Positions 17,546 to 26,868 of a stretch of 64,000 nt of DNA are shown here, piece by piece (within the stretch, counting starts at the first letter, position 1; each line of letters opens with the position of its first letter). The position numbers and the translations under genes are program-made. Below the pieces are notes generated by a model, which saw nothing but the letters and a program-made list of their open reading frames with translations, did not search any database and was not told the origin of the DNA. Source of the DNA: Psychrobacillus insolitus (GTDB taxonomy: Bacteria > Bacillota > Bacilli > Bacillales_A > Planococcaceae); assembly GCF_003254155.1 (NCBI RefSeq), contig NZ_QKZI01000002.1, positions 248,001-312,000 on the forward strand, written 5' to 3'.

Positions 17546-18559
17546 ATGCTACATATTCAAAATGTTACGAAAGTGTATCAAACCAAAAAGAAAAAAGTAG
17601 TCGGTGTCGATCATGTTTCGTTAACGATTGAAAAAGGAGAAGTCTTTGGAATCGTAGGTTATTCAGGAGCAGGTAAGAGCTCCTTACTTAGATGTATCAA
17701 TTTATTAGAACGTCCAACGAGCGGAAATATTTTAGTGGATGGCACAGACTTAACAAAGCTTAAAGGGGAAAACCTTCGAAGAGCTAGATTGAAAATTGGG
17801 ATGATTTTTCAACATTTTTATTTAATTAGTCAAAAAACAGTTGGAGAAAATATAGAGTTTGCTTTAAAAGCTGCGGAAATGCCCTCAAATAGAATTCAAG
17901 CACGGGTGAAGGAATTGCTTGCGATGGTTGGCTTGGAAGAAAAAATAGATGTATATCCTGCTCAACTAAGTGGTGGTCAAAAGCAAAGAGTCGGTATTGC
18001 TCGTGCATTAGCGAATAATCCATCAATCCTTCTTTGTGATGAAGCAACTTCTGCACTTGATCCAAAAACAACTTTGTCTATTTTACATTTGTTAAAAAAG
18101 ATAAATCGAGAGCTCGATATTACGATTGTATTGATTACACATGAGATGAATGTAGTAAAAGAGATTTGTGATCGTATGTGCGTAATGCAAGATGGAAAAG
18201 TAATAGAAGAAGGTTCTGTGTATGATATTTTTGCAAATCCGCAAGAGCTTTTGACGAATGAATTTATTAGCAGTGTTGTATCTTTTAATATTCCAGAGGT
18301 GGTTTTGAAAGAAGTAAAAGGTCAGGTTGTCAAAATACTTTTCAAAGGAAAAGTAGCAGGGCAAGGTATAATTTCTGATACAATCCAACAGTTTAATGTG
18401 CAGGGTAATTTTCTCCATGGCACGATAGAGTATATACAAGAACAAGCATTAGGTATTTTTATCATGGAACTAATAGGTCAAACAGAAGATATACATAAAG
18501 CAATTGCTTATATAGAAACTCGCGGTGCTCATGTGGAGGTGTTACACAATGCTATTTGA
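17546..18559 (+). CDS. metN: Methionine ABC transporter ATP-binding protein MetN
   Basis: Energises methionine import on the cytosolic face of the MetNIQ complex. The 337-residue protein has Walker A GYSGAGKSSLLRCI near 38, Q-loop MIFQHFYLISQKTV near 85, signature LSGGQKQRVGIARAL near 138, Walker B SILLCDEATSALD near 160, and a C-terminal ACT-like NIL domain (from about 260) that gives methionine trans-inhibition in this family. The ATG chosen follows AGAGGTG by six bases; a GTG and an ATG lie just upstream in frame. First gene after the S-box leader; overlaps metI. Confidence 0.95.
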   Translation: MLHIQNVTKVYQTKKKKVVGVDHVSLTIEKGEVFGIVGYSGAGKSSLLRCINLLERPTSGNILVDGTDLTKLKGENLRRARLKIGMIFQHFYLISQKTVGENIEFALKAAEMPSNRIQARVKELLAMVGLEEKIDVYPAQLSGGQKQRVGIARALANNPSILLCDEATSALDPKTTLSILHLLKKINRELDITIVLITHEMNVVKEICDRMCVMQDGKVIEEGSVYDIFANPQELLTNEFISSVVSFNIPEVVLKEVKGQVVKILFKGKVAGQGIISDTIQQFNVQGNFLHGTIEYIQEQALGIFIMELIGQTEDIHKAIAYIETRGAHVEVLHNAI

Positions 18560-19220
18560 TTTCGCTCATTTTGTCAGCATGTTACCTGATATATGGAAAG
18601 CATTTGGAGAAACAGTACTAATGATTGGGATCGCTTTGACGGTTTCTATTGTGATTGGATTACCATTAGGTATTATTTTGTTTGTAACAGATAAAGGGTT
18701 GTTTTGGGAAAATCGGTTTGTAAAAGGAATTTTAAGTTTCATTGTAAATATGATTCGTTCTATTCCATTTATTATTTTGCTAGTGGTATTATTCCCACTT
18801 ACTAATTTAATTGTTAAAACAACGATTGGACCGGTAGCGGCTAGTGTTTCTTTATCTATAGCGGCTATCCCATTTTTTGCGCGATTAGTAGAAAATGCCT
18901 TGCGAGAAATTGATAAAGGGGTCATTGAAGCATCAATTGCAGTCGGTGCAAAACCTTGGATGATTATCAAAGATGTGTTATTACCAGAAGCAAAGTCAAG
19001 TGTAATACAAGCTGTTACGCTGACTATTATTAGTTTAGTCGCTTATTCCGCAATGGCAGGTACCATAGGTGGTGGAGGTATTGGTGATTTAGCAATCCGA
19101 TTTGGTTATTACCGTTATGACAATACGATTATGATTGCAACGGTTGTCATTTTAATAGTAATAGTTCAAGTAATCCAGCAAGTTGGAGACTTGATCGCAA
19201 AAGCAATCGATAAACGATAA
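18549..19220 (+). CDS. metI: Methionine ABC transporter permease MetI
   Basis: A 223-residue inner-membrane permease with five predicted membrane helices. The cytosolic EAA-type loop 'DKGVIEASIAVGAKPWMIIKDVLLPEAK' region (near residues 125-155) contacts MetN; GTIGGGGIGDLAIRFGYYRYD near 180 is a MetI family signature. The start has TGGAGGTG eight bases upstream and lies 11 bases inside metN, so translation is probably coupled. Confidence 0.95.
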   Translation: MLFDFAHFVSMLPDIWKAFGETVLMIGIALTVSIVIGLPLGIILFVTDKGLFWENRFVKGILSFIVNMIRSIPFIILLVVLFPLTNLIVKTTIGPVAASVSLSIAAIPFFARLVENALREIDKGVIEASIAVGAKPWMIIKDVLLPEAKSSVIQAVTLTIISLVAYSAMAGTIGGGGIGDLAIRFGYYRYDNTIMIATVVILIVIVQVIQQVGDLIAKAIDKR

Positions 19221-19239
19221 GACAAGAGGAGAGAAAAAG

Positions 19240-20079
19240 ATGAAGAAATTTTTAGCATTATTTTTAGTAGGATTCATAGCACTTGTACTAGTTGCATGTG
19301 GCGGAGAAGAAACAACTTCAACTACAGATGAAAGTGAAACAGAAGTAACATCTATTAAAGTAGGCGCAACAGCAGGTCCATATAGCGATATGTTAAACAA
19401 AGCAATCATTCCTGCATTAGAGGAAAAAGGCTATGAAGTAGAGTTAGTAGAATTCAGTGATTATATTCAACCAAACAAAGCATTAGACACTGGAGATATT
19501 GACGCAAACTTGTTCCAACATACAGTTTACTTGGAGAACTTTGAAAAAGAGAACGATATGGCACTAGAAGACTTAATCATCGTTCCAACAGCACCAATGG
19601 GATTCTTCTCAGAAAAATATACATCAGTGGATGAAATTGAAGATGGTGCAAAAATCGCTATTCCAAATGATCCGTCTAACGCAGCACGTACATTATTAAC
19701 TCTTCAAGAACAAGGACTAATCGAAATTGATCCGAACATTGAAGAACTTAAAGCATCTGAAAAAGATGTAACAGTAAACAATAAAAATTTAGTATTCCAA
19801 CCACTTGAAGCAGCAGCACTTCCACGTGCAATTGAAAGTGTTGATATTGCAGCAGTTCCAGGTAATTTTGCATTAGCAGCAGGCTTAGATTTAATGGATG
19901 CAGTTTTCTTAGAAAATATGCCTGACCAATTCCGTAACGTAGTTGCAGTAAAAGAAGAAAATAAAGATTCTCAATTAGCTAAAGACCTTATCGAAATCGT
20001 AGAATCTGAAGAATTCGAAGTAATCATCGATGCAGAATTCCAAGGTTTTGGTAAACCAGAATGGATGCAAAATCGTTAA
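19240..20079 (+). CDS. metQ: Methionine-binding lipoprotein MetQ
   Basis: The 279-residue extracellular solute receptor of the importer. A lipoprotein signal peptide MKKFLALFLVGFIALVLVAC ends at the lipobox LVAC (Cys20). NlpA-family blocks follow: IKVGATAGPYSDMLN near 46, VELVEFSDYIQPNKALDTGDIDANLFQHTVYL region near 70-95 and PNDPSNAARTLLTLQEQGLI near 150. Nineteen bases after metI with AGAGGAGAG. Last gene of the S-box operon. Confidence 0.96.
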   Translation: MKKFLALFLVGFIALVLVACGGEETTSTTDESETEVTSIKVGATAGPYSDMLNKAIIPALEEKGYEVELVEFSDYIQPNKALDTGDIDANLFQHTVYLENFEKENDMALEDLIIVPTAPMGFFSEKYTSVDEIEDGAKIAIPNDPSNAARTLLTLQEQGLIEIDPNIEELKASEKDVTVNNKNLVFQPLEAAALPRAIESVDIAAVPGNFALAAGLDLMDAVFLENMPDQFRNVVAVKEENKDSQLAKDLIEIVESEEFEVIIDAEFQGFGKPEWMQNR

Positions 20080-20092
20080 TACTGAATAAAGA

Positions 20093-20150
20093 TAAAAAGG
20101 CTGGCCAAAAAGTCGATGCAAATCGATTTTTGAGGACAGCTTTTTTTATT
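20093..20150 (+). terminator. Terminator of metNIQ
   Basis: Nested stems: AAAAAGTCGAT...ATCGATTTTT inside AAGGCTG...CAGCTTTTTTT. The T-run follows directly. Confidence 0.85.
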
Positions 20151-20184
20151 TTAGTGGTTGAATTAGCATTATCACCGGTATTTA

Positions 20185-20327
20185 TTGGGGATATATGGCT
20201 AAGAGAGACAATAAGCTCCACGAACGCGACAATCTCAACCCTGAAAGTTACAACCCTCAATGCAAACACGACAATCACACCCTCCAACACGACAAAAAAC
20301 AAACGGCCAAAATGACATCTTCGGCCG
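20185..20327 (+). repeat. 21-bp-periodic intergenic element, copy 3, with hairpin
   Basis: Opens TTGGGGATATATGGCTAAG and runs GAACGCGACAAT, CTGAAAGTTACAAC, AAACACGACAAT, CAACACGACAAA at 21-bp steps. It ends in the CGGCC...GGCCG hairpin (20304-20327), which on the minus strand would end transcription from the neighbouring minus-strand gene. Confidence 0.8.
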
Positions 20328-20338
20328 CTTATTCATTA

Positions 20339-20968
20339 TCAACTATTCTTCATATTCTTAAAACTATAAAGCAATGTAAACTTTTGAATCCCACGTGCAG
20401 ATGCAATGCTCAAATTCGCTTCCTGATGAAAACTCTTTGTATTCCCTTGCTCTTTAGCAATAATCGCTTCAATCGCATGTTGCATCCATCCAGTAGGAAG
20501 ATTTTCTTTTAATACGCTAGCTTCTTCTATATTTCCTTTTAGAGCTTCTACGTAAGCTAAATAGTAAGTACGGAGGGGTTCTTTACTAATTTGTTGAGCT
20601 AGATGATCAGTTTTAGCAAGGTCATCTTCAAACAGTGCTAAATTTGTTTTGTAAACTTCCTGCATATACGGTTGCTTATATTTATCTAAGACAGCCTGGA
20701 TTGCTTGAACAATCAAATCATGATTACCAGTTTTGATAGCTAATGGATACGCAAAAAGTACTTTTCTTTTATTCTCCTCCAAATACCGTTCGATTTTCTT
20801 TAGATTATTCGATTTATACAGAGTATATAGTTGGGGAACAACTACAAAGAGTAATAATAAAATAACTACACATAGATAAATAATCCAAATAGAAAACTCG
20901 AACATAAGCATTATAAAAGTGAGTATTATTCCAAACAAAATAATGAATGTATAACGAACTGTTTTCAT
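20339..20968 (-). CDS. Hypothetical membrane-anchored protein
   Basis: A 209-residue protein that I do not recognise. Two close hydrophobic helices (about residues 7-24 and 28-47) are followed by a mostly helical soluble domain from about 55 with alternating helix pattern (YLEENKRKVLFAYPLAIKTG, DHLAQQISKEPLRTYYLAYV, EALKGNIEEASVLKENL), which may be a degenerate TPR-like solenoid facing the cytosol. Single minus-strand gene flanked by copies 3 and 4 of the 21-bp-periodic element. The frame is well supported by length and by an AAGGAG site before the ATG. Confidence 0.7.
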   Translation of the reverse strand: MKTVRYTFIILFGIILTFIMLMFEFSIWIIYLCVVILLLLFVVVPQLYTLYKSNNLKKIERYLEENKRKVLFAYPLAIKTGNHDLIVQAIQAVLDKYKQPYMQEVYKTNLALFEDDLAKTDHLAQQISKEPLRTYYLAYVEALKGNIEEASVLKENLPTGWMQHAIEAIIAKEQGNTKSFHQEANLSIASARGIQKFTLLYSFKNMKNS

Positions 20969-21092
20969 TACAAACTCCTTTTTTATGTTAATTATACCAA
21001 ATCCCCAGTTTATTGGAAGCTCTGTACTTCAGGAAAGGACATCATTTAATGATGATAATGAAGGGGACTCAATAGTTACCAGAGTAAAATGT

Positions 21093-21254
21093 TTTGGGAA
21101 TATATGGCTAAGCGAGACAATAGGCTCTGCGAACGCGACAATCCAAACCTTGAAAGTTACAACCCTCACTTCCAACGTAACAATCCCACGCCCCAACGCG
21201 ACATAACACACACAAAAAGCAGCGAACCCCTCATAAAAGGAGTTCACTGCTTTT
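21093..21254 (+). repeat. 21-bp-periodic intergenic element, copy 4, with hairpin
   Basis: Opens TTGGGAATATATGGCTAAGC, closest to copy 3: both share GAGACAATA, GAACGCGACAATC and TGAAAGTTACAACCCTCA. The right end is a strong stem AAAAGCAG...CTGCTTTT (21215-21254) with a T-run on the minus strand, serving as terminator of the yjiH-like gene. Confidence 0.8.
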
Positions 21255-21264
21255 AAATTGTTGA

Positions 21265-22605
21265 TTAGAACAACAAATGTGCTACCAATGCGATTATTGG
21301 GAACGAAATAAGAGTACGCAATAAGAAAATAATGATTAAATCTTTCATGTTAACCGGTATTTTCGAACCTAGTAACAAACCACCAACCTCAGACATATAG
21401 ATCAACTGAGTCACAGACATAGTAGCGATGAAGAAACGAGTCATTTCCGATTCAATAGATGCACCTAAAATAGAAGGTAAGAACATATCCGCAAATCCAA
21501 CGACTATTGTTTGTGCAGCAGCTGCTGCTTCAGGAATGCCGAATAACATTAATAGTGGTTCAAATGGTTTTCCTAAAATCATAAATACAGAAGTATATTC
21601 GGCAAGTACTAATGCAATCGTACCGAATGCTAAAACAACTGGTGCTACACCAATATACATATCGATTACATTTTTCAAACCATCCGAAACAACTTTCCAA
21701 AGTGAACGATTTCGATTCGCAGTATTCAATGCATTTTCAAGACCATGTGTAATTGCGTTATAGTTTTTAGGAAACTTCTCTGCTTCTAAATTTAATGGAC
21801 GACCATCGATATGCACATCTTCTTTGCTTGCAAGAGGGTAAATGCGAGGCATGATGAATGCCAGAACAATTCCACAAAGTAAAACAGTTAAGTAGTAAGG
21901 GACAAAATAATTCCCTAAACCAACTTCTTCAATAACAACAATACAAAAAGTAATCGAAACTACGGAAAAAGTAGAACCAATAATAGCAGCTTCTTTTTTC
22001 GTATAATAACCTTCTTCATACTGTTTGCTCGTTAATAAAACACCAATTGTTCCATCACCAACCCACGAAGTCAGTGCATCAACTGCAGAACGTCCAGGAA
22101 GTTTGAAAAGAGGACGCATGATTTTCACCATCATCGTTCCAAAAAATTCTAGTAATCCAAAATTCAATAATAATGGCAGTAATAGCCCTGCAAATAAGAA
22201 AATCGTAAATAGGAAAGATACTAATCCATCAGGACTTAATAACATTCCACCAGTATTTTCGTTCCAAATAGCTTCAGGACCAAGTTGGAAAATAATTAGT
22301 ACAGAAAAAATAGCACCAACAACACGAGTTACTGTCCAAAAAGGCGTAACTTTAAAAAGATTATGAACAAATGTATTTTTCTCTGGAATGAATAAAAACA
22401 CAATAGATCCAATAGCTGCAATCAACAAAGTTACTAATGCAATCCAATGAACAATTGGCTCTAATACGCCGGATAATATACTTGCAAAATATGCGATCGG
22501 GATTTGAAAACCACCGTCAATTGGTAAAGGAGTCATAAATAGAACAACACCTGCTATAGAAGGTAGCAGGAATAAAAGCCATGTAGATAAGGAAAACTTT
22601 TTCAA
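21265..22605 (-). CDS. YjiH family nucleoside-recognition (Gate domain) membrane protein
   Basis: A 446-residue polytopic protein with about ten hydrophobic helices. The Gate-domain blocks are FTIFLFAGLLLPLLLNFGLLEF near 140, 'GRSAVDALTSWVGDGTIGVLLTSKQYEEGYYT' region near 175-205 and a mirrored C-terminal block (MFLPSILGASIESEMTRFFI near 385, LIYMSEVGGLLLGSKIPVNM near 410). YjiH homologues are presumed transporters of unknown substrate. Monocistronic. Confidence 0.85.
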   Translation of the reverse strand: MKKFSLSTWLLFLLPSIAGVVLFMTPLPIDGGFQIPIAYFASILSGVLEPIVHWIALVTLLIAAIGSIVFLFIPEKNTFVHNLFKVTPFWTVTRVVGAIFSVLIIFQLGPEAIWNENTGGMLLSPDGLVSFLFTIFLFAGLLLPLLLNFGLLEFFGTMMVKIMRPLFKLPGRSAVDALTSWVGDGTIGVLLTSKQYEEGYYTKKEAAIIGSTFSVVSITFCIVVIEEVGLGNYFVPYYLTVLLCGIVLAFIMPRIYPLASKEDVHIDGRPLNLEAEKFPKNYNAITHGLENALNTANRNRSLWKVVSDGLKNVIDMYIGVAPVVLAFGTIALVLAEYTSVFMILGKPFEPLLMLFGIPEAAAAAQTIVVGFADMFLPSILGASIESEMTRFFIATMSVTQLIYMSEVGGLLLGSKIPVNMKDLIIIFLLRTLISFPIIALVAHLLF

Positions 22606-22711
22606 TGCTAAAGCCTACTTTCTAGATTTGAATAATTATGCGTAAATATAAAATGCTAATACATAATAATTCAAATATATTAGAAAGTCTATAGTATACT
22701 GTGATGTTCTA

Positions 22712-23398
22712 TTATTCGAAATCTTTGTTGAAATCGTATGTGTAGAAACGCTCGAAGTGTAACCAGTTTTCATCTTCAGGTTCTCCATCTGCTAAACGTT
22801 TTTCCATTTCTTCTAGCATCCAAGATGTTTGAGAGATATGAGCTCGGAGTGAACCCATTTTTTCTTCTTTGGAACCTTCTATATTATGTACAACATCAGG
22901 TTCTCCTAAAAATTCTATTGAATTATTCGCGAATGCTAGTGCATAAATAGTCGGACGATTTTCTACAGACATACGGCGAACAGCACGAATCACAGCGCGA
23001 GCGGTTGCATCGTGGTCTGGATGAACTGCGTAGTTTGGATAGAATGTGATAATTAGGGATGGATTTGTATCTTTTATTAGATTTTCCATCATTTCAATCA
23101 TTTTTTCATCGTCTTCAAACTCAATGGTTTTATCACGAAGACCCATCATGCGAAGATCTGTTACACCCATCGCTTTTACAGAAGCTAGTAATTCTTCTTT
23201 TCGAACATGTGGAAGTGTTTCACGAGTGGCAAATGGTGGATTCCCTAAGTTTCTTCCCATTTCACCAAGCGTTAAGCATGCATATGTAACTGGTACTCCT
23301 TGTTTTATATAAGTAGCAATTGTTCCAGAAACACCAAAAGCCTCATCATCTGGGTGAGGGAATACAACTAATACATGTCTTTCCATTGGTAAAGTCAT
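22712..23398 (-). CDS. bshB2: Bacillithiol biosynthesis deacetylase BshB2
   Basis: Removes the acetyl group from GlcNAc-malate in bacillithiol synthesis (LmbE-like zinc deacetylase, cytosolic). The metal/catalytic motif HPDDEAFGVSGT is near residue 15, and the second histidine motif YAVHPDHDATARAVIRAVRR is near 122. The 228-residue length and the partner yojF immediately upstream are typical of BshB2 and not of BshB1. AAGGAGG precedes the ATG. It would provide the low-molecular-weight thiol of this lineage. Confidence 0.92.
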   Translation of the reverse strand: MTLPMERHVLVVFPHPDDEAFGVSGTIATYIKQGVPVTYACLTLGEMGRNLGNPPFATRETLPHVRKEELLASVKAMGVTDLRMMGLRDKTIEFEDDEKMIEMMENLIKDTNPSLIITFYPNYAVHPDHDATARAVIRAVRRMSVENRPTIYALAFANNSIEFLGEPDVVHNIEGSKEEKMGSLRAHISQTSWMLEEMEKRLADGEPEDENWLHFERFYTYDFNKDFE

Positions 23399-23410
23399 TG
23401 TTTTTCCTCC

Positions 23411-23761
23411 TTAATAGGTAAAAGGTGTTTTGCTAATTTGTAGTGCTACGGCAAGTTTGCCGCTGTAGTCATGTCCAGCCATTATTAAACGACCATGTTC
23501 GTCTAACTCAAAATGTGTGATTCCTTGTGCATAAACCCAACCGTGTGGAAGTTTTAGTCCAATTCGATGTGGTGCTTCACCAGCTACTTTGCCAAGTTCA
23601 TAACGAAGCATTACATTGCGGATGAAAGCTCCTGCATTGAATACTTTTTCGTCAAAATGAGATGCATACGAACCGTTTGTAGTTTCTAAATGTATATAAA
23701 TATCTTCGTTTGCAAATTCATTCAAATGCTTTTGTAATTGCTCTACATTTACAAGTTCCAT
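23411..23761 (-). CDS. yojF: YojF family protein (DUF1806)
   Basis: A 116-residue conserved protein of unknown biochemical role, always found next to bshB2 in Bacillales. Family segments are YIHLETTNGSYASH near 22, GAFIRNVMLRYELGKVAGEA near 45, RIGLKLPHGWVYAQGITHFE near 67. GGGGG lies seven bases before the ATG. The 12-base gap to bshB2 shows an operon; a role connected to bacillithiol is inferred from linkage only. Confidence 0.9.
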   Translation of the reverse strand: MELVNVEQLQKHLNEFANEDIYIHLETTNGSYASHFDEKVFNAGAFIRNVMLRYELGKVAGEAPHRIGLKLPHGWVYAQGITHFELDEHGRLIMAGHDYSGKLAVALQISKTPFTY

Positions 23762-23845
23762 TTGTTTTCCCCCTAACAGTCTATCTTTTATAAGTATAAA
23801 GAAAAAAAGTTCATCATGCGAATGTTTGAGACTAAATAAAAAAAC

Positions 23846-23872
23846 CTCGCAATGCCATTATGACTTTGCGAG
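23846..23872 (-). terminator. Terminator of pdxK
   Basis: CTCGCAA...TTGCGAG stem just after the pdxK stop; on the minus strand it is followed by GGTTTTTTT. Confidence 0.75.
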
Positions 23873-23883
23873 TAGGGGAGTAC

Positions 23884-24717
23884 TTAAACAGTTGTAGTAG
23901 TAACTTCTGGAGCACCGAATTTACCTTTAGCACCATGAAGAACTGGTCCAACATATTGGTTTAGTTTCCAGCCATGTGCGATTGCAGCAGAAACGAATTC
24001 TTTTGCTTCGAATACTGCATCAGCTACTGTAAATCCGTTTGCTAAGTTTGCAGTTACTGCAGCAGCAAATGTACAGCCAGCACCATGGTTGTATGTTGTA
24101 TCTGTTTTTACTGTTTCAAGTAATGTATGTGTTTGACCATCGTAGAATAGATCAACTGCTTTTTCGTGAGTTAATTGTTTTCCACCCTTAATAACGACAT
24201 TTTTCGCGCCTAGTGCATAAATTTTTTCTGCAGCAGCTTTCATGTCCTCAATTGTTTTCAAAGCACCTAGGCCAGAAAGTTGTCCAGCTTCGAAAAGATT
24301 TGGTGTTACAACTAATGCACGTGGAAGTAAGAATTCAATCATAGCATCAACAGTACCAGGGTTTAATACTTCATCTTCGCCTTTACAAACCATAACAGGG
24401 TCAATGACAACATTTTTTACGCCTGATTGTTCAATAATATCGCCAGCAGTTTCAATAATTTCTTCTGTGCTTAACATACCAGTTTTAATCGAGTCGATTC
24501 CAGTCGATAAAGCTGTTTTCGCTTGTCGTTTAATCTCGTCTACTGGAAGGGAAAATACGCCATGGCTCCAACCATTATCAGGATCCATTGTAGCGATTAC
24601 AGTAAGGATGTTCATGCCGTATGTTCCGTGTTCTTGGAAAGTTTTTAAATCAGCTTGAATACCAGCTCCTCCTGAAGTATCAGAGCCAGCAATTGTAAGT
24701 GTTTTTTTGATAGTCAT
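23884..24717 (-). CDS. pdxK: Pyridoxine/pyridoxal/pyridoxamine kinase (ThiD-like PdxK)
   Basis: Phosphorylates B6 vitamers (and possibly HMP) with ATP. The 277-residue ribokinase-family protein has LTIAGSDTSGGAGIQADLKTF near 7, VIDPVMVCKGEDEVLNPG near 104 (the CKGEDEVLNP stretch is typical of the Bacillus PdxK branch and not true ThiD), VTPNLFEAGQLSG near 136 and the anion-hole TYNHGAGCTFAAAV near 210, with the catalytic Cys-containing HGAGC loop. Single gene, divergent from the DUF4230 gene. Confidence 0.92.
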   Translation of the reverse strand: MTIKKTLTIAGSDTSGGAGIQADLKTFQEHGTYGMNILTVIATMDPDNGWSHGVFSLPVDEIKRQAKTALSTGIDSIKTGMLSTEEIIETAGDIIEQSGVKNVVIDPVMVCKGEDEVLNPGTVDAMIEFLLPRALVVTPNLFEAGQLSGLGALKTIEDMKAAAEKIYALGAKNVVIKGGKQLTHEKAVDLFYDGQTHTLLETVKTDTTYNHGAGCTFAAAVTANLANGFTVADAVFEAKEFVSAAIAHGWKLNQYVGPVLHGAKGKFGAPEVTTTTV

Positions 24718-24915
24718 TTTGCGTTTTCTCCTTTTTAATGCATCATATAATATATTTCATTGTATCAGATAGGTGTGAAAATTCAATAAAGGAAGACTTA
24801 AGGTTGTAGAGGTTTTTTAGGAGAATTTAAGCAAAAAGCTTAATGGAATTGTTGTTAATAGCGAAACTTTTCTTTACAGTATAATGTAATAGAATGTGAG
24901 GAAAAGAGGGGTAAT

Positions 24916-25668
24916 ATGCGACAGGATGACAAAATTCGCGAAATGGAAAAGCTTTTAGAAGAATTGAAAACACAAAAAGATCAGTCAGCGGCAACGATTG
25001 CAGAATATCCTTCTAAGAAGCAAATTAGTTTCTGGAAGATTCCATTAACTTTATTTAAAATTGGGCGTAAATCATATTTGTTAATTGGACTAGTTATTAT
25101 TCTATTAATAGCTTCAGTGCCATTCGCAGCTTTTTGGGCAATAAATGGAAGTACTTTTACGGAGAGCAAAGGATCATTTGTAGAGCGAGTACAAGCTTTG
25201 AATGAACTTTCGACTGCACAAATCTATACAAAAGTAATTATTGAAAGACAAGATAATGCAGTGTTCGGACAAGAAATCGGTATCGATTTACCAGGAACAA
25301 AAAGAAAATTACTAGTAGTTGTACCTGGTTCTGTTACAGCTGGAGTAGACTTTTCACAAATAACAGATGCTGATATACAAGTAGATGAGGAAAATAAGAC
25401 AGCCACGCTAACCTTGCCAAAGCCTGTGTTTTTAGGTGGGCCTGAGATTTTTTTTGATCAAGTAGAAGTGTATTCTTATGAAGGCTTATTCCGTGAACAA
25501 GCCGATATTAAGGAAGGGTATGAGATTGCTGAAACTGCAAAAGAAATGATGATCGAAGAAACGACTGGACAAGGTATTTTGGAATTGGCTGAAGAGAATG
25601 CAGCAAAATCTGTGTCAGAAATGTTTCAATTAGTAGATTATGATGTAGAAGTAGAATTTAAGGAGTGA
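24916..25668 (+). CDS. DUF4230 domain membrane protein
   Basis: A 250-residue protein with a short cytosolic coiled N-terminus, one transmembrane helix at about 54-76 (SYLLIGLVIILLIASVPFAA) and an extracytoplasmic DUF4230 domain (LNELSTAQIYTKVIIERQDN through VFLGGPEIFFDQVEVYSYEG). The molecular role of DUF4230 is not established. Seven bases before ung, so probably co-transcribed. Confidence 0.85.
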   Translation: MRQDDKIREMEKLLEELKTQKDQSAATIAEYPSKKQISFWKIPLTLFKIGRKSYLLIGLVIILLIASVPFAAFWAINGSTFTESKGSFVERVQALNELSTAQIYTKVIIERQDNAVFGQEIGIDLPGTKRKLLVVVPGSVTAGVDFSQITDADIQVDEENKTATLTLPKPVFLGGPEIFFDQVEVYSYEGLFREQADIKEGYEIAETAKEMMIEETTGQGILELAEENAAKSVSEMFQLVDYDVEVEFKE

Positions 25669-25674
25669 CATCTA

Positions 25675-26328
25675 TTGCCCAATTGGAAAGACGTTTTAGC
25701 GGATGAAATGGAAAAGTCCTATTTCAAAGAACTCCAAAGTTTTTTAGATAAAGAATACAAAGAGCAGATAATTTATCCAGTGCGAAGTGATATTGGAAGT
25801 GCTTTTCGAGTAACACCTTTTAATGAAGTGAGGGTAGTTATTTTGGGTCAAGATCCTTATCACGGAGTGGGACAAGCGCATGGGATGAGTTTTTCGGTGA
25901 AGCTTGGGGTGAAGATACCTCCAAGTTTACGTAATATGTATAAAGAACTTGCAGAAGATCTAGGATGTTCCATTCCTACTAGTGGATATTTAGAAAGTTG
26001 GGCACAGCAAGGTGTTTTATTGTTAAATACAGTTTTGACTGTTCGTGCAGGACAAGCAAATTCACATAAAGGAATGGGCTGGGAAACATTTACGGATGCG
26101 GTGATTCAAAAGTTATCAGAACGTGAAAAACCAGTCATTTTCGTATTATGGGGCAAGCCAGCACAAAGTAAAAAGGCGTTAATAGATGGAAGGAAACATG
26201 CAATTATAGAAGCTCCACATCCAAGTCCATTAAGTGCATATAGAGGATTTTTCGGAAGCAAACCCTATTCGAACATAAATGCAAAACTACTGGAACAGGG
26301 AGAACAGCCAATCGATTTTTGCCTCTAA
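25675..26328 (+). CDS. ung: Uracil-DNA glycosylase
   Basis: Excises uracil from DNA in base-excision repair. The 217-residue family-1 enzyme has the water-activating loop [15 protein letters not shown] near 60 (catalytic Asp), [19 protein letters not shown] near 118 and the minor-groove loop [15 protein letters not shown] near 182 (catalytic His). It begins with TTG, supported by AAGGAGTGA eight bases upstream and by the family N-terminus. First of an ung-(59 aa)-ywdI-ywdK group. Confidence 0.97.
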   Translation: MPNWKDVLADEMEKSYFKELQSFLDKEYKEQIIYPVRSDIGSAFRVTPFNEVRVVILGQDPYHGVGQAHGMSFSVKLGVKIPPSLRNMYKELAEDLGCSIPTSGYLESWAQQGVLLLNTVLTVRAGQANSHKGMGWETFTDAVIQKLSEREKPVIFVLWGKPAQSKKALIDGRKHAIIEAPHPSPLSAYRGFFGSKPYSNINAKLLEQGEQPIDFCL

Positions 26329-26365
26329 CTATGCTAATATATTGAATAGAAAGTGGGGAAGTGAA

Positions 26366-26545
26366 ATGGCTATAAATTGTTTTAAGTGCCTACACTTTTT
26401 TACTACATGGGATGCAAGACATCCACGTGGCTGTAAAGCTTATGGATTTAAAACAAAGGAGATTCCATCAGCTTTAGTGAAGCGTAGTTCGGGCATGGAA
26501 TGTTTGAAGTTTGTATCAAAGCAAGTGGAGGGACCAAACAAATGA
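26366..26545 (+). CDS. Small cysteine-containing conserved protein
   Basis: A 59-residue protein, MAINCFKCLHFFTTWDARHP..., with CxxC near the N-terminus and further cysteines in GCKAYGF and MECLKF, suggesting a zinc site. Similar short proteins sit beside ung in other Bacillales, to my recollection. GGGGAAGTGA precedes the ATG, and the stop overlaps the ywdI start (ATGA). Function unknown. Confidence 0.75.
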   Translation: MAINCFKCLHFFTTWDARHPRGCKAYGFKTKEIPSALVKRSSGMECLKFVSKQVEGPNK

Positions 26546-26808
26546 TTTCTACTGATCAAATTTTACAGCAAATAGAAAAACAACTGGGACAAGCTAAAGT
26601 GTCTGATCATGAACCAACAAAAAGAGAAGTTTTAGCTGCAATCCGAGCGCTTTGTGATGTAGCGTTGAATTCTACACAAAGTTCGTCTACACATGTATTT
26701 TCACCACAGAATAATCCTGTAACACAAATGATACCATCACCATCTGCAGTTGCTTCAACTCCGTTAAAAGAACAAGGTGCAAATGGGGAATCATTATTTG
26801 ATTTTTAA
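26542..26808 (+). CDS. ywdI: YwdI family protein (DUF5327)
   Basis: An 88-residue protein with an N-terminal helical segment (STDQILQQIEKQLGQAKVSD) and a Ser/Pro-rich tail ending ESLFDF. It occupies the ywdI position next to ung, as in B. subtilis. The ATG overlaps the preceding stop by four bases, so translation is coupled. No biochemical role is known. Confidence 0.75.
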   Translation: MISTDQILQQIEKQLGQAKVSDHEPTKREVLAAIRALCDVALNSTQSSSTHVFSPQNNPVTQMIPSPSAVASTPLKEQGANGESLFDF

Positions 26809-26868
26809 CTTCATTGAGTAAATATTTTTTTGCTCACAATCGTCACAATCAGAAAGTAGGAGAATCTA